The notes under the pieces are model-generated. The model did not search any database, had not been told where the DNA came from, and saw nothing but the letters and a program-made list of their open reading frames with translations. From positions 477,264-541,263 of the forward strand of contig JAIWZP010000017.1 in the NCBI GenBank assembly GCA_025201375.1: a DNA stretch of 64,000 nt, read 5' to 3'. Below are positions 20,986 to 41,483 of the stretch, in pieces. Position numbers and translations under genes: made by a program. Origin of the DNA: Gongronella butleri. Its lineage: Eukaryota > Mucoromycota > Mucoromycetes > Mucorales > Cunninghamellaceae. Position 1 is the first letter of the stretch; every line of letters starts with the position of its first letter.

Positions 20986-22444
20986 CTTCATTTTGAAAAG
21001 AAATGTTGGCCCAGAATGACCCGCACGTGTCAGGTGGAAAGGCGTGTTTTTCACTTTTGGTTTCAAGCGGCCAGATGACATGTACGTGAGTGATTTTCAG
21101 ATATTTGTGGGGAGAAAGCACCTTGATAAAAAACATCTTTGCGCCTTTGCACCCTCTACTTCCCAAGCGCAAAATGGACAACAAAAAAGTGGGATTCAAA
21201 ATGACATGTGTTGGCAAGCATTGGATTTCATTTCGCGTACGCGTGGTTCTTCCAAGAACAATGTGAAGTGAGTTGCTCAAGGTCACCGTGTTTGCAATGA
21301 GCGCGTCCAAAGTTACTTTGCCTGGTAAAGACAAAATAAAAGAGAGTAAAAAAGTGAATTCAGGCTTTTTCTCCGCGACAAGTTAGTCCAAAGACACGAA
21401 GCTTATTGTATGTTTTGAGTCTCGCAACACCAAGTGCTCTTCATTAAAAAATTGGAGATTGAGTAGTTTAATTAAAGTTTTTTTTTTTGGAGGTATGTCG
21501 AGGTTTTTTTTTTCACTCTTTTTTTTTTTTTTTTCTTTTTACAGAGGCATGTATTCTTAATTCTGAATCGATGAATTGGGGGTGGGGGGGGCTGTGGGCT
21601 GCTGAATGACACGCAAATGGCGATTTTTAAAAGGATGACGCGTTTTCCAATGCTGCGGCAGTATCGTGCCACCCTTCTGAGACGCGTATCCATGGTGACA
21701 AAGCATGTTTAAAAGTCAAACTTCGGTGCGCGCACAGACGCTAATTCATCCTCTTTTTTCGGCGTTGGCCCTCACTTTTCAATAATGTCGCGAAAAAAAA
21801 TGGAGCAGCTATCAAGTTTGTGAAACATAGTCGCCGCTTTTTGTAAGATTTTGCCCATTTCGTGCTTCTGAGCATCTAACTCATCGTTGGGTGCCTTGAG
21901 CACCAGACAAATCCGAGCTTTTTCGAAAAGTGAATCTCAGCGTTGCTGCACGGTCCACAACATATGGAAATGTGGCATTCCTTTTATTTTTTTTGTTATG
22001 CATAGACACATGTAGGACTGGGATGGCCAGGGGGAGAGGAAAGAAAGATGAGATGCATGGGCATCTTTTGTGCCTGATCTGTCACAAGAGTGACAGGAAA
22101 AAAAATATTGGCGGCACGTCTCCTTGTTTCATGCACCCAAAAGCGGCATGGCAAAAAAAAAAAAAAAATTGACAGCGTGGCGGACAAAAGTTGACGTCAT
22201 TGACATGGTCTGGACAAATCTGTCGAGAAGCGCGGATCAAACGTGACACAATTTGCCAAACACAAAGGAAAACCTGCAAAGTGTGGTACAAGGATCGTTT
22301 TTATTCATTTTGGGAAAAAGCAATTTCTAAGGCTGGGTTGTGGGCCAGGAGATGGGTGCTGTTTGTTCGAGATTGGGGGATTGGAAAAGCAAAGAGGCGG
22401 CAAATTCGAGGTATAAAAAGGGGGGAAAAGATGATAAGAGGTGG
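20986..22444. other. Intergenic, no gene recognised
   Basis: The stretch contains T- and A-runs (about 21480, 21520, 22152) and short chance frames. The right end is the 3' flank of the NT-C2 gene. Confidence 0.4.
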
Positions 22445-23737
22445 TCAATGGGCAAACAATTGCTCGACGACATCGTGTGGTGAGGGCGTGTCCAAGGTCA
22501 GAGGCAGCGAATTTTGCCGGCAATATTTCTAAAGAAAAAAAAATGGTAAGCAACTGTGGGCCATTTTTTTTTTTTTTTTTTTCGCGGGCGTTACAAGGGT
22601 CATGGTCGATTGTGATCGTCGCACTAGACGATTGGCAGCTGGTTTCCTTCCCGTGGAAGCAATGCCTACAAAAGACAAGAGGATGGGATGTTTTTTTTTG
22701 TGAGACGGATTTGCGAGTGTGTGGGGCATTTCCTTTTTTTGTCCCGTTCCCCCCCTTTTTTTTTGTCCGGCAAAGTTACCTTGCAATTGTCCGTCCAGAA
22801 TGGTGGCCGCGCTTGTCTTTCGCTCACTGATAAAGGAGGGTATCGTAGTGGCCAGGGCCTTTTTCTTCATGGGGCTGTTGAAAACAAAGAAAGATGAGTG
22901 ACCCTTTTGCGCATGCGCGCTCAATTGCGCGTGCCAGCAAGCTGTTTTACACATCAAAGGCCATGCCTGGGTCCGAGACCTGGGTCATTCGAATGGCAAG
23001 CTTAAAAAAAGAGTGCGCAAAAATAGGGATGAGCTCGGCTTGTCATCCATGATCAAACTGGTTTTTGCACCACCACCCCTCTTTTTTTTTCGTCCGAGAT
23101 CCCGTCCCTTCCCCTCTTTTTCCCCATCTTTTTGCTGGGCGCTTTTTTTTTTCTCTTGTGCCTCCTTGTTCCCCAAATCCCCCAACTTTTTTTTTTTGTT
23201 TACGTACCTTCATTGTCGAATTAAACTTTGTATTGTGGAGCAGGAAGCGCTCAGTGTTCATCCCGTTATCGACATATTCGGATAAATTGATGGATAGGTC
23301 GCCGATGCTAGAAATTTGCTTTCCGCCAATTTCTTGAAACACCTCGAGTTTGAGCTCGCACGCGCCGAGCAGCTTTTGCTTGCTGATGACAAGTTGCGTA
23401 TGCACCTTGACGCTCTGATTCCAGCAAATGGCATGATTCTTAATCGGCGCCCTGATGGAAAAAAAAAGAAAAAAAAGCAAAAACACACAAAAAACTGCAT
23501 GAGCAACTACACGTTTCTTGGTCAGGGCGTCGCCATCATTTGTCGCGTCAGTCTGACAATGAGGCAATTGGTGTACCTGAGAGTGGTGCCGTTTTGTTGC
23601 GAGGCGTGTTTGATGCGCCAGGTGACGAAAAAGAGGCCGCTGACAAGCGGCACGTTGACGAGATCGCGGATGACGACCGTAATGTCAAAGAGCACCTTGC
23701 GGTTCTTTGAGATGAACAAGTGCGTGAGGGGCGTCAT
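22445..23737 (-). CDS. NT-C2 domain protein (EEIG1/EHBP1 type)
   Basis: Six exons (23737-23577, 23451-23208, 23000-22951, 22874-22780, 22665-22595, 22528-22445) sum to 705 bases, giving 234 residues with consistent phases. Residues about 10-130 form a C2 fold of the NT-C2 class: KVLFDITVVIRDLVNVP, a TWRIKHAS strand, then VKVHTQLVISKQKLL, GDLSINLSEYVD, RFLLHNTKFNSTMK and LAIRMTQVSDP. In EEIG1/EHBP1 and relatives this N-terminal domain is linked to membrane attachment and, in EHBP1, to endocytic traffic and actin. The rest is a Ser/Lys-rich tail ending DVVEQLFAH with no calponin-homology domain, so it is a short C2-plus-tail version. The start at 23737 is the only ATG before the C2 fold with a sensible lead. 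It is divergent from the NEM1 homologue at 24809. Confidence 0.85.
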
Positions 23738-24808
23738 CGAGGATGGTTGCCGAGACCGGGTCGAGCAGAATGAGACAGGATGGGCGTGAAAAAGAATGAG
23801 TTGGTCTTGACTGCGCGCGTGTCGTAGAATCAAGACCTTTTTAAAAAAGAAAGGGAAAAAAGGGGTCTTGAAAGAATAAAATCCATTTTGTCCCAATCTG
23901 GCCAGCTCTAATGTATTGGAACAAGAAGGTTTGTGCAACTTGTTTCTTTCCCCCCGTTTGCCAAATGTGGCCAATCAGCAAAGCTTGACATCCTAAAGAG
24001 GGAATGTTGCGCGTTGCTTAAAAGATGGAGCGATCCCTTGAAGCATGTTGGCTTTTTTTTTTCATTTCGCAGCGTGCCAATTGACGACAATTTGTCGCGT
24101 GAAAATAGCCAAAACGCGTTTTTGCCCCCTATGATAGTTCTTTGCCTCTTGTTCACTCTACGATTTTATTGGTGTGGAGGTCGGCCAAGCCATGGGATGG
24201 AGCAAAAATGAAGCTCAGCGTGTTTGAAACATTTTGGCGCGCATCAACAATGGAAGTACATGTCAAGCACCAAGCACGTCTGAAACAAGTAGCATGCGGG
24301 ACGATCATCTCCATCAGACCCCCCCAAAGCGTCAGGGTGATCACACAAACGTTCAATTTTGGCAGCTTGGCTTGGTCTCCAGCCAATGGGCGCGCGGAAA
24401 TGAGTTGAGCCTCATTTTCCGGCCCATCCATTGCCCCGCAGCGCGTCCTTTTTCTTTCACAGCCTCTTCTTGAAAGAGGGCAACCATTGCCGTGTGGCTT
24501 TTACGCAAAAAAGCAAGCCGTTGGCGCCACAAATGATCGTTGGAGGAGCATCTTTTCTGTCGGTTTGCAAAAAAAAAAAAATAAAAGACAGCGGCGCTCG
24601 CATCATCTTTTAGGAAAATAAGACGGGGGGAGGACAGACGCAAGGAGGTGGTGCGCAGGGAGAGAGAGATCGAGCGAGCGAGCAAATTATTTGAGAGAAA
24701 AAAAAAAAAAAGGCTTGCGATTGCTCTTGGTGTGGCCCTTTTTCTTCCCTTTTTTTTTTCTCTCTTTTTTTTTTTTTTTTCTATCCTCCCTTGGTGACTT
24801 TTTAGCAT
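23738..24808. other. Divergent intergenic region (NT-C2 / NEM1)
   Basis: This is a gene-free kilobase between two divergent genes, with several T/A-runs (24565-24577, 24697-24711, 24767-24780). Frames at 24142-24431 on both strands have no recognisable domain. A TTTTTAG just before the NEM1 ATG could be the end of a 5' UTR intron. Confidence 0.4.
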
Positions 24809-25878
24809 ATGCCGAGGCATGTTCGACGCCGCCATCGGATGGTTGCCCCCATTCTTGATTTTTTCTCTCTGCTTTTTGCCTATTTGCGCTCTTTGACGCG
24901 ATTGGGTAGTGTGCGACTTTTAAAGCCGCCGGCGGTGGCACCTATGGCGCAGGCGGCGGGTCAGCGGCACGGGCACACAGACCCACGTAGCCGGATTTGC
25001 ACGAGTATTGCGCTCAGGTACTACAAAGGCAAGACCATTGTGTTGGATCTGGACGAGACATTGGTGCATTCGGTCCAGCTGGGCATGTTGACCAACCGCG
25101 AGCCCGTGCATGCCGCTATCCAGCGCAAAAGGATCGAGGTGCTCAATGATCGCCAATCCATCATGTACGAGGTGTACAAACGGCCGCACGTCGATTTCTT
25201 TTTAAAAATGGTGGGGTTTCCGCGCCTCTTTGGAGTCTAATTGGAGGCGTGACGCGCGACTGTGCGAGTACTGACACTTTTTGTTTTAACGAATATGATA
25301 GATCAGTCAATGGTACCGAATCGTCATTTTCACAGCCTCGATGGCCGACTATGCTGATCCTGTGATCGACTGGCTGGACCAAGGCAATCATCTTGTTGCT
25401 GATCGCTTCTTTCGCCAGGTATGATACACGCACAGCGGCAATGCGATGAAATCGGAGCTCTCACATCTGCAAATTTGCGTACGCTTGAAATATAGTCATG
25501 CGTGCCAAAGGCCGGCGGCTACATAAAAGACATCTCATTGGCAGAGCCGGATCTCTCCAAAGTTTGTTTGATCGACAATTGTCCCATGGGTTATGATCGG
25601 TTTCAGGGTATGATAAACAGTGCGGTACACCCTTTTTTTTTTTCCCTCTCTTTCACTCACCTTGTTTGCTTTTTTTTCTTTTTTCCCTCTTTCTCCCACC
25701 CCCCTTGACCCCTTGGTCTGATGTCACTATAGAGAATGGCGTACCCATACAGACATGGCTCAACTCGCCCACGGATCAATGCCTCCTGGATTTGCTGCCC
25801 TTGTTGGATGCTTTGCGCTTCACGTCAGACGTTCGGAACATTTTGCGGCTTCGGCGACAGCACACCGCCGAATCGTGA
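24809..25878 (+). CDS. NEM1: Nem1/CTDNEP1 (Dullard)-type protein phosphatase
   Basis: Four exons (24809-25210, 25302-25418, 25496-25607, 25733-25878) sum to 777 bases, giving 258 residues. It belongs to the HAD/FCP1-like family of the nuclear-envelope/ER phosphatase that activates lipin and so controls phosphatidate versus diacylglycerol. Visible features: a short N-terminal hydrophobic segment ([14 protein letters not shown]) suited to membrane insertion; the catalytic DLDET at about residue 78; RPHVDFFLK; then [27 protein letters not shown], a VCLIDNCP loop and [18 protein letters not shown] at the C-terminus. All line up with CTDNEP1. At 258 residues it is close to the animal protein and shorter than yeast Nem1. 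The splice joins rebuild conserved motifs exactly (LKM-ISQWY, RQ-SCVPK, RFQ-ENGVP). Confidence 0.9.
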
Positions 25879-26040
25879 CATTTGCAATCCATGTAATTTT
25901 ACTCCATCTCTATTTTATTTGTGCCGAATAAAAAGACCCCCAAACATTGGCCCCTCCGCATATCGCCATCCTTCGCAATTGGTCACGAAACAAAAAAGAG
26001 GCAAACGCGCTCACTCTTTTAAAAGTCAGCGTGTCACGGT

Positions 26041-29000
26041 TTATTTCTGAAAGATCTCGCCGCGCATGAGGACGTCCAAGTCGCTGAGAGCCACACGCGC
26101 TTGATATCGCGTCAATTCGTCCGGATCGGTGTGCTCAACGTAGCGCAGCGTGCGATACGCGCGGCGCAGATTCTCCGTGGGGAATTCATACAGTGTCTGC
26201 GCTGCCATGCCCCTGAAGAGCGACAAAATCAACACCGTGGCGGCTAAAATTGAAAAAAAAAATCATGAAAAATCGTTCAAAGGTGCTAAAATGGGGAATT
26301 GGAGGAGGGGCAGAATTACCTCGCCTCACTTCGGGCTGTTTCTCGATGTCCAAAATGTTGAGGACCCAATCTGTCAATTGCCAGAGCATCCCCGAGAGCG
26401 CCGTGGGGCACGTCTGGCATGCTGAGCTGAGAATCGACAGAGCCGACGTACGCAGCGTCACGTCTACCTGCCGGCTTGCAAGCACCTTTTCCAAAGGCTT
26501 GATCAATGCTTGGACTAGGTGAACCAAAAATGAGTGCGATTGCTTTTTTTTTTTTTCCAACCAATCTTACTATATTTTCCAAGCGTGTCGCCACAGCGCT
26601 GAATCGTCTGCATCAAAGCCTCGCCTACGCGTAGCCGATGATCCATCTTTTCATTGTCATTGGCATACACGCGTCCAAGCTTCTCAATGATGCGATTGCC
26701 GTGCATATCTGTGAGTGCTGCCAGGCCCTTGATGGCGTTCATGTAAATATAACTTATTTTTTTTTTTTTAAAAAAAAGGATGAGACGCCTCTTTTTTTTT
26801 TTTTTCAAAAAAAACGCGTGCCCAATTTCGTTACCTGTCGTCGTCCTGGATCAAGCGAATAAAGAGGTCGAGCAGGTCATCGAGCGCTTGACCCGACGAC
26901 ACAAGCGGATCCTTGGCGAGCACCATTTCCTTGAGGATGCCAATGCCATGCGCGCGCACCGGCAGCAGCTCGTCCTGCAACGCCTTCATTGCCTCGCGGT
27001 ATTTCTTTTTGGACTCGGCCAATTGGCCGCCGTCCGCGACCCTGTCCATGTCGCGCGACGACAATACCGCCGTGATGGCCAAAATCACCTCGTGCACCTG
27101 ATCTTCCAACATCTCCCCGCTGATCTTCTCTAGCCGCTTGAGCGACGGCAGCAGAGATGACAGCGATTGAATCGCTTCTTGATCGAGGTCCTCGTTTTCT
27201 GATAAAAAAATTGAATAAAACATCGATTTTACCTTTTTTTTTTCTTCTTACCATGAATGACCGCGCGGATCAAATTGATGGCAAGCAACAGAGACTCAAG
27301 CTCATCCTCAGCCGTGAACGTGTCATCGTCCATGTCGTCCATCATCTCGCGCTGCTCGTCAGACACAATGTTGCCGAGTTCCGCAAACAAGCTGCCACTG
27401 GAAGATGGCGATGCTTGTGCCGGCGGCTTCTGTAGCCTGTCCATGCGCTCCAGCTGCCCGAGCACCGTGTTGTTTGCAAATGCCAGAATTTGGATCGGCT
27501 TGCCAAGGATATCCGGGCCCAATGAGTCTGCCATGCTCATGATCAGCTGCAGAATCATCAAGATGCTAATGTCATGGGATGCAAAAGGATGACAGCTGAG
27601 TCATTTCCACCCCCTCCCCATTTCCATGCCTTTTCATTGTACCTTTTGGGCTCCGATCCCGCGGATTGCATGTTCGTGTACGTGTTGAGCAAAAAAACAA
27701 AAAGATCGCCACAAAGATCGGCATTGTTTAGACTCGAGAGAAAGGTGACCAACCGAGAGACGTCCAGTGGCAGCTCGTTGCCGCCCAATGGCTTGGGTGT
27801 TCTACAAAAAAAAATGTAAGCTAAACACGTCGTTTTCCCTCCTTTTTATTTTTTGTTTTACCTCTTCCATTTCAGCTGGACGCCGCCCGAGTCAGAGAGA
27901 CAAAAGTAGGCGACACGATCGCCAAAAAGATCAACGGGGTCCAGGATGATGTGCTGCAAGTCATCCATGCATTGCTCGGTGGTCATGAGGCGAAAATACG
28001 TCGTCAGCAAGTCGAGGACGCTTTCGCGGACGCCAGACTTGGTGCGGCACGTGAATTCGTACAATTGATAGAGAGCAGCGACGCATGAGCCCATGACTTG
28101 ATGGATCACCACAGGCGACGGTTCGCCGCCCACCAAAATGGTGTGCATCGACCGGATCAGCGATGCCATAGCCGCGTCGTCTAGCACAACGCGGTCCACG
28201 TCCCCGCCAAGAATCTCACTTGGCGCGCCACCCTCGTCATAGTCGCGCCGCTGCCACGCGTCGACAAACGCGCCGGTCAGTGGCTCTACAATGAGTTTTT
28301 GCGAGATTTCAGGGTGCTTGGTGATCATGCGCCCAAGGATAAACGTCACCGCCTGGTCCTGGCTCGTGCCCTGCGCGTTCCGCAAGAGATCCACCAGTTG
28401 CGGCGCAATCACCGCATAGTACGACTAGGAACAAACAAAAAAAAAAAATCAGAAATCCGCTAATACGGAGCAAATTGCGCAATTCAACGGACCTCCACCG
28501 AATTCATCTGCCTTGGGACAGAAAGGACGAGTTTGGCCACCTTTTCGAGCTCGATGAGTTGCACTGTTGCGTAAAAAAAAAAATGAGACGCGTGCGTTCA
28601 TTTGTGTAATTTTAGCCATTTTTTTTTACCATGATCAGCGCTGCCAATGGTGAATTTCAGCACGGTGGCCACACCTGTCGGTTGCAACAGAAGCTTTGAC
28701 AAGAACCGGCCACAAATGGCGCGCAGCCAGGCAGGTGCAGGATGAAGAGGCGACGTCCCCAACAACAGCATCAGAGATTCCATTGCGCGGTAAGGATCGG
28801 ATCTAAATCGCGAGCAAATGCGCATCAGCTTCAGCCCTATTTCTCTCTGTGTCCTGGGATTACTTGTCAAAGAGCCACATGAACATCCGTGCACATTTGG
28901 CCTTTTCGTCGGCGGTGAGCGCGGTTTCGTCCGTTTTGTTTGCAGTCTGGGTGGACGCGTCAAAGAGCGATGTGGGATTCAGTGGTGCTGCGACCTTTGG

Positions 29001-29853
29001 TGGTGTCTTGGTGTCATTGGGTATCTGGGAAGCCTGGGCGGGCTCGTATGCAAGCTGCAAAAGCGCAGCATAGAGATCCGGCAGGTGGCGCAGCAGCAGG
29101 ATGGACGACACCGTGGTGCCACGCTTGCCGACCAATGCCTTGTACGAGTGCGCCATCAGGTCCACGAGGCGCGTCGTGTTGCTTAGCAAGGACCGTTGCG
29201 AATTCATGTGGTGTGATGCCTGATCGTCGGCGCCAAAAAGTTCTAAAACAAAGGAAATCAAGAAAAATTGAGCCCGCTGACTCAGCTCCGCGTCATTTTC
29301 AAGCGTCTACCGTGATTCGTGTAGCCCGATTTCACGCGTTTTGACAAGGGCACGCCCACGCCGGGCGAAAAATACGGGTACAAGCCCCAGGAAATCACCA
29401 CTTGTAGCAGTGTGTGCACCAACCGGAGATCCCGCACACCGAGATAATCCTTTTCGCCTTGCGCGTCTATTTAAACGAATAGATCTAGCCAACAGAGCGA
29501 GAATGGAGTGCTTTTTACCATTGCTGATCTCTTGCACCAGGGCCGTTTGAATAGCAACCAATAATTGCAGGCACTGATCCACGTAGCGCGCCCGGATCGT
29601 CAGGCTGTCGCCTTGGTCGTCGATGTCCAGCCGTGCGAGGCGTGTCGAAAGAAGCTGCTCGATCGAATTGCCCTCTTGATCTGCAGCAAAAAAAGACGTC
29701 AGTCAAAAGAAACATAATCACTTTATGCTTACTTTCTGTGCTTTCTGTGGAAACCTGTTCCTTGGCCGAGCCGACAAGAAGAGCTGCTTGTAAAAGACAG
29801 CCACGCAGCTGGTCAGCTTTGCCGTCGTGCGTTGCATCGGCAGGCTCACTCAT
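26041..29853 (-). CDS. TANGO6: TANGO6/Rtp1 homologue (HEAT-repeat protein)
   Basis: A minus-strand, many-exon gene from MSEPADATHDGKADQLRG at 29853 to the stop at 26041. It reads as a long all-helical protein. Two C-terminal blocks identify it: LLPVRAHGIGILKEMV through DDRYIYMNAIKGLAALTD (about 26950-26720), as in the RTP1_C1 domain, and the final RAYRTLRYVEHTDPDELTRY (about 26170-26110), as in RTP1_C2. In yeast Rtp1 helps assemble and import RNA polymerase II; animal TANGO6 was found in a Golgi-organisation screen. Exons are separated by short introns with T-runs near 28440, 28620, 27240 and 26770, and the exact exon list is approximate. One internal exon is acidic. Alternatives such as another HEAT-repeat importin-like protein are less likely given the C-terminal match. 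Confidence 0.82.
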
Positions 29854-31299
29854 ATTCGCTTCAAAAAATTGGAAAGAGAGCGGGCAAAATTGGTGCACTT
29901 GCTTCTCCGCCCGCGGGTTGCCTATAATATACGCGCCGACACTCCAAATGTCAATATCCAATACTGTAGACAAACTATCAGCCGATCGTCACGCACCCAG
30001 AATAGAGAGTATCATACCTTTTCCCATATTAAAATCATTTTCCACCACAAAGTGTCCATGTCCTTGGTTTTGCGCTGGAAATCGGGAGCCGTTTTCATGC
30101 ACCGGAATTGAATCCATGTTGTGCCGTGATTTGCGCAGCAAATTGTCCCGTACAAGGGCGCTCTGTAACAAAAAAAAGGACTTGTGTGATATATTGGCAT
30201 GTTCAAGTGCAACGGCAGCCCTGACGCGTTCTGTTATTGTAACCGATACTGTATTCCAATATCTGCAGCAGCGTGCTGCTCAGTACACTGCAGACTGCAC
30301 AAAAAGAGTACATTTCAAAACGAAAAAAGCGTATTTTCCAGACTCGGCTTGTTGCGCCTTGTAAATTTTTTTACAGCCTATACAGTACGGTATAGCATGC
30401 AAGACGCTGAAATGCCCGTGTGTCCAAGTTTGGTGACCATCGAAGAACGAGTTTGTTGCGAAATGATTTTTGCAAGATTATCTTCAGCCAAAATTTGGGC
30501 AATGTCAAGGTCCTGGACAAACCTCCTAATCGACCTTTGGTTTTTAATTTTTTTCTGAGAAGAGCGTGGCCAAAAACACCATGTGGCAAAGTTTCGTGGT
30601 GCTGCGATCAGTCATTGGTGATGAAATAATTTTTTTTCGAAATTTGGAGGAAAAAAAAAGTTGGTCAGGTCGAAATGCATCTGGAGGGTCCCCCGCTTTG
30701 AGAGGTTCAGGCCAAGACAGAAATCCAGATCCGTTTGTCAACCTACACACCAGGGCTTAGAGAGTCATGTTATTCGATGCATTGACTCCCTTTTCGAAGC
30801 AAATCTGCAATAAAAATCGGGGGTCGACTTGACGGATCGCGAGGAAATGTTGATTAAAGACAAATTTTAGAAAATGGATTTTTTTGCTCAGTTTTAGTCG
30901 CACGCCGATGAAACGGAGCTCATTCAACGGAGAATCGCATGGTGCGCCTTTTGTCACCGCAGCACGCCGTGAGTATACTTTGTCCGTTGCCGAGCAAAAT
31001 GGGGTTGAAATCTTTGGTCACGCGTCGCAAGTGTACAAAGTTCATGCATCAACGTTGTCGGGCGGGGGCAAAATGATTCCTAAACGCGTATCTTTCCGCA
31101 CGTGCAAGTTTCAGCGTGATTGAGGCACAATTTAGCGCGTCATGGCGGAAAACGTGATTTTATACATAAATGCTGATTTTCTCGCCAACGGCCCGACCGA
31201 CCCCCAATTTTTACGATTGTTTTGAAAAGAGCATGGCAAAAAGCCTAGATGGCAAAGGTTCAAGGCGCTGCCGTCACTTGATGGCGCGCCATGTTGCTT

Positions 31300-31900
31300 T
31301 GGAAAATCGTACTTTTTTCGCGGATTTTCCAAGGGGTGCAGTCGACCATTTTCAAGCGGTAAATTTTAGGTCCTCAGATCACCGCTCCATTTAATGACAT
31401 GGTGTATCGCGCCTGTTTGGCAACATAAATGCGATAAAAACTCGGGGTCGGTCATCTGGGTTTGGAGAAAAAATCGAAAAACCCCACTGTAGCGTTGATT
31501 TTTCTAGGCCATCTCCACGAAGATTTGCTGCGGTGCGTTTAAATGCATACCATCGAAAAGAGCGCGATCTGGAGCATAAGTGAGTATCTGTGATCTATGA
31601 AAAAACACGTTTTGGCGACGCTGACACGTCCGCAAAGGCGGGCCATGTGTTGGACCAAATTTATGTGCTTGATTTTTCGCGCCACAGTCATTGTACCGAC
31701 TCGCTGCGCTCAGCATATTCATGCACCCGGAGCGTGTCATGTCAATGGTTACTTTGGCACAGCTCTGCAGTGCGTTTTGCCGGCGCTATTCGCCTTTGAA
31801 GTTTTCGGTAAAATTACCCATTGCTTGACAACGACCGGATAGACCCGCGCGATTTTGCCATTTCTCATGGTTTCCATCCACCTTGTCTCTTGTGTGTGGA
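31300..31900 (+). repeat. Dispersed repeat R2, copy a
   Basis: It shares ordered phrases with 43780-44400: CCAAGGGGTGCAGTC, then AAATTTAGGTCCTC or AAATTTTAGGTCCTC, a CATCTCxACxAA block, ATGAAAAAA followed by a GACACG phrase, and ATGCACC(C/T)GG. No coding frame is shared. Confidence 0.6.
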
Positions 31901-32039
31901 ATATGGCTTGATCCTGGGGGGCCTGATTTCCGATTTTCGATTTGGACTCCTGCCAGGCCCCGGATTTTACCGCCCAAACGCGGTGTCCAGAAACCGCGTA
32001 AAAGTGGTGCCATTTGATGCTTTGCCGCCCTATTGATCA

Positions 32040-32500
32040 GTAAATCCAAGATAAAAATCGACGGTCGACTAGACCGTTATCGAGCATATCGCCAATGAAG
32101 AAATGATCCAAGAAAGCTGTTTTCTCCGTCAGTTTTGATCGGATCGTGGTGAAACTGGACTCATCTGAAAGAGACTCAAAAGGTGCTTTCGACACGTTAA
32201 AATCGCTGCGTTTTATTCTTTTTCGTTGTCGAGAAAAATGGGTCTGACTATTTTTCAAATGTTTGATTGGATGTTACAAGCATGTAAAATGTCGTTCATC
32301 GGGCAAGCAACCCATCTGAAAATGACACACGAGCGTGTTTCTTTCGAATGGTACCGGTTTCACGATGATCCACATAATAATTCGAGATCCAATGCTGAAT
32401 TTGTGAAAATAACCAAGTTTTGGATTCATCTGCACGATGATCCAAACGACCTCCGGTTTTTAGTTTGTCATGAGAAAAAGAAAAAGTCAATAGGTCAAAA
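32040..32500 (+). repeat. Partial copy of dispersed repeat R1
   Basis: It matches the 3' half of the R1 copies at 18660-19110 and 58820-59240: GATAAAAATCGACGGT, ACCGTTATCGAGCA, GTTTTGATCGG, TTTTGGATTCATCTGCAC, then CCTCCGGTTTT. Same orientation as the others. Confidence 0.7.
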
Positions 32501-33270
32501 ACGTCCTTTGTGAACAACCTGATTAGAGATGCCAGTCATTGTTTTCCTGGTCAGCTGTAAATAACCTGTAAAATGGGCCCGATGCCTCGAACGCGCCGCG
32601 AAACTAGTGTCATTAATGTATTGGCCTCATGCTCGTCGTGTCCGGTGCTAAAAAAAGTGCTGATCGGCTCAGTCCTTGACAAAAAAACAGCATATTCAGT
32701 CCATTAAAACGAGGTGAGCAATGCGCTGGCCTATTTTTTTTTTTTTTTTTAACCATCATATGATCGGTCGTGGCGGGCCTTCAAAAGAGGAGTGTGCGCA
32801 CTGACTGCGCCAGGTCAAAAGACGTGTGGCCCAATGAAGCAGGCGCTTACGCAAGCGCAAGGCACGTTGCAAGGTCAGAGCTTGGAGGCAACGAGTGCCA
32901 TGCCAGGCATCAGCCCTTTTTCGCACACAAAAGTGCGAGGCATTGAACGTAAAAGAGTGCGTGCAAAAAAAAACAAGAGAAAAGAAAGGTGGGCAAAATA
33001 TCGGCCAATAAAATGTCGAGGAATTTGTCGGGCCAGTCACACGCTTATTTTTTGTTGTTCGGGCGCAAAAGGCTTGCTGTTCTTTTTTTTTTTCCCTCTC
33101 TCTTTTTCTTTTTTACTTTTATCCCTTTTGTTACTTTTTCGTTGTAGCTCGCTTTTGCGTCCCTCTTTTTGTTTCTTTTATTGCCTCTCCTTCGTCATCT
33201 TGCAAGTAGCCATATCTACAGCACTGATTGACGTCGTTCTCGCTCTCTTGAAACAACAAGCATCGCTACA

Positions 33271-40943
<7,673 letters not shown>

Positions 40944-41483
40944 TTTTTCTTTTTTTCTCGATCCCTTTTTATTTTATTTTATCTTGTTTTCTTCTCTGGT
41001 TTCTTTGTTGTTTGAAAAAAAATTTTACTCAATAAAATGGTTGTATATGTGCATTTCAAAAGAAAGACCAAAGGGACGATTTAACGACGCAATCTGGTCG
41101 AAAACAATGGCAATGCGAGTGTTTTGGATGGAATTTGGTGCATAGCCGACGAAAATTCTACAACTTATGCACAGAATGATGCTTTTTGACAGACGAATCA
41201 ATGTGCTCTCGTTCGAATGAGGCCACTCTCATGTCACCACCACTACGGGTTCTTTTTTATGCCAAAAAGAAAGAAAAATAGTAGAAAGGAAAAAAAAGCG
41301 CGTATTCGTACAGGTATGCCCTCGTTTCGCACGGGTGTTGTTAATATTCATGCAAGCTGGCGGTGATTCAATTGTTCATCAACGCGACAGCTGTGTGTCC
41401 ATCCCCTTTTCCTCATTTCACTTTTTTTTTTTTTTTTTTGTCTCTCTTCCCTTTCCCACCCACTTTTTTTTCACTTGTTTTCG
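40944..41483. other. PRP8 3' flank and F-box gene upstream region
   Basis: AATAAA at 41031-41036 fits the PRP8 poly(A) signal. A pyrimidine-rich stretch (T18 near 41420) precedes the F-box gene start. No further gene was seen. Confidence 0.5.

Larger units (their letters stand above)
29854..33270. other. Repeat island between TANGO6 and PRP8
   Basis: No gene was seen. The stretch contains pieces of R1 (about 30285-30420, 30770-30960, 32040-32500) and of a second repeat (about 31300-31900) shared with 43780-44400. The last 250 bases are pyrimidine-rich (TTTCCCTCTCTC type) and form the PRP8 upstream region. Confidence 0.5.

Noticed and set aside
20597..21081. A repeat-protein gene in the minisatellite
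   Set aside because: Several frames on both strands are equally open because of the repeat unit; there is no start context, splice structure or non-repeat domain.
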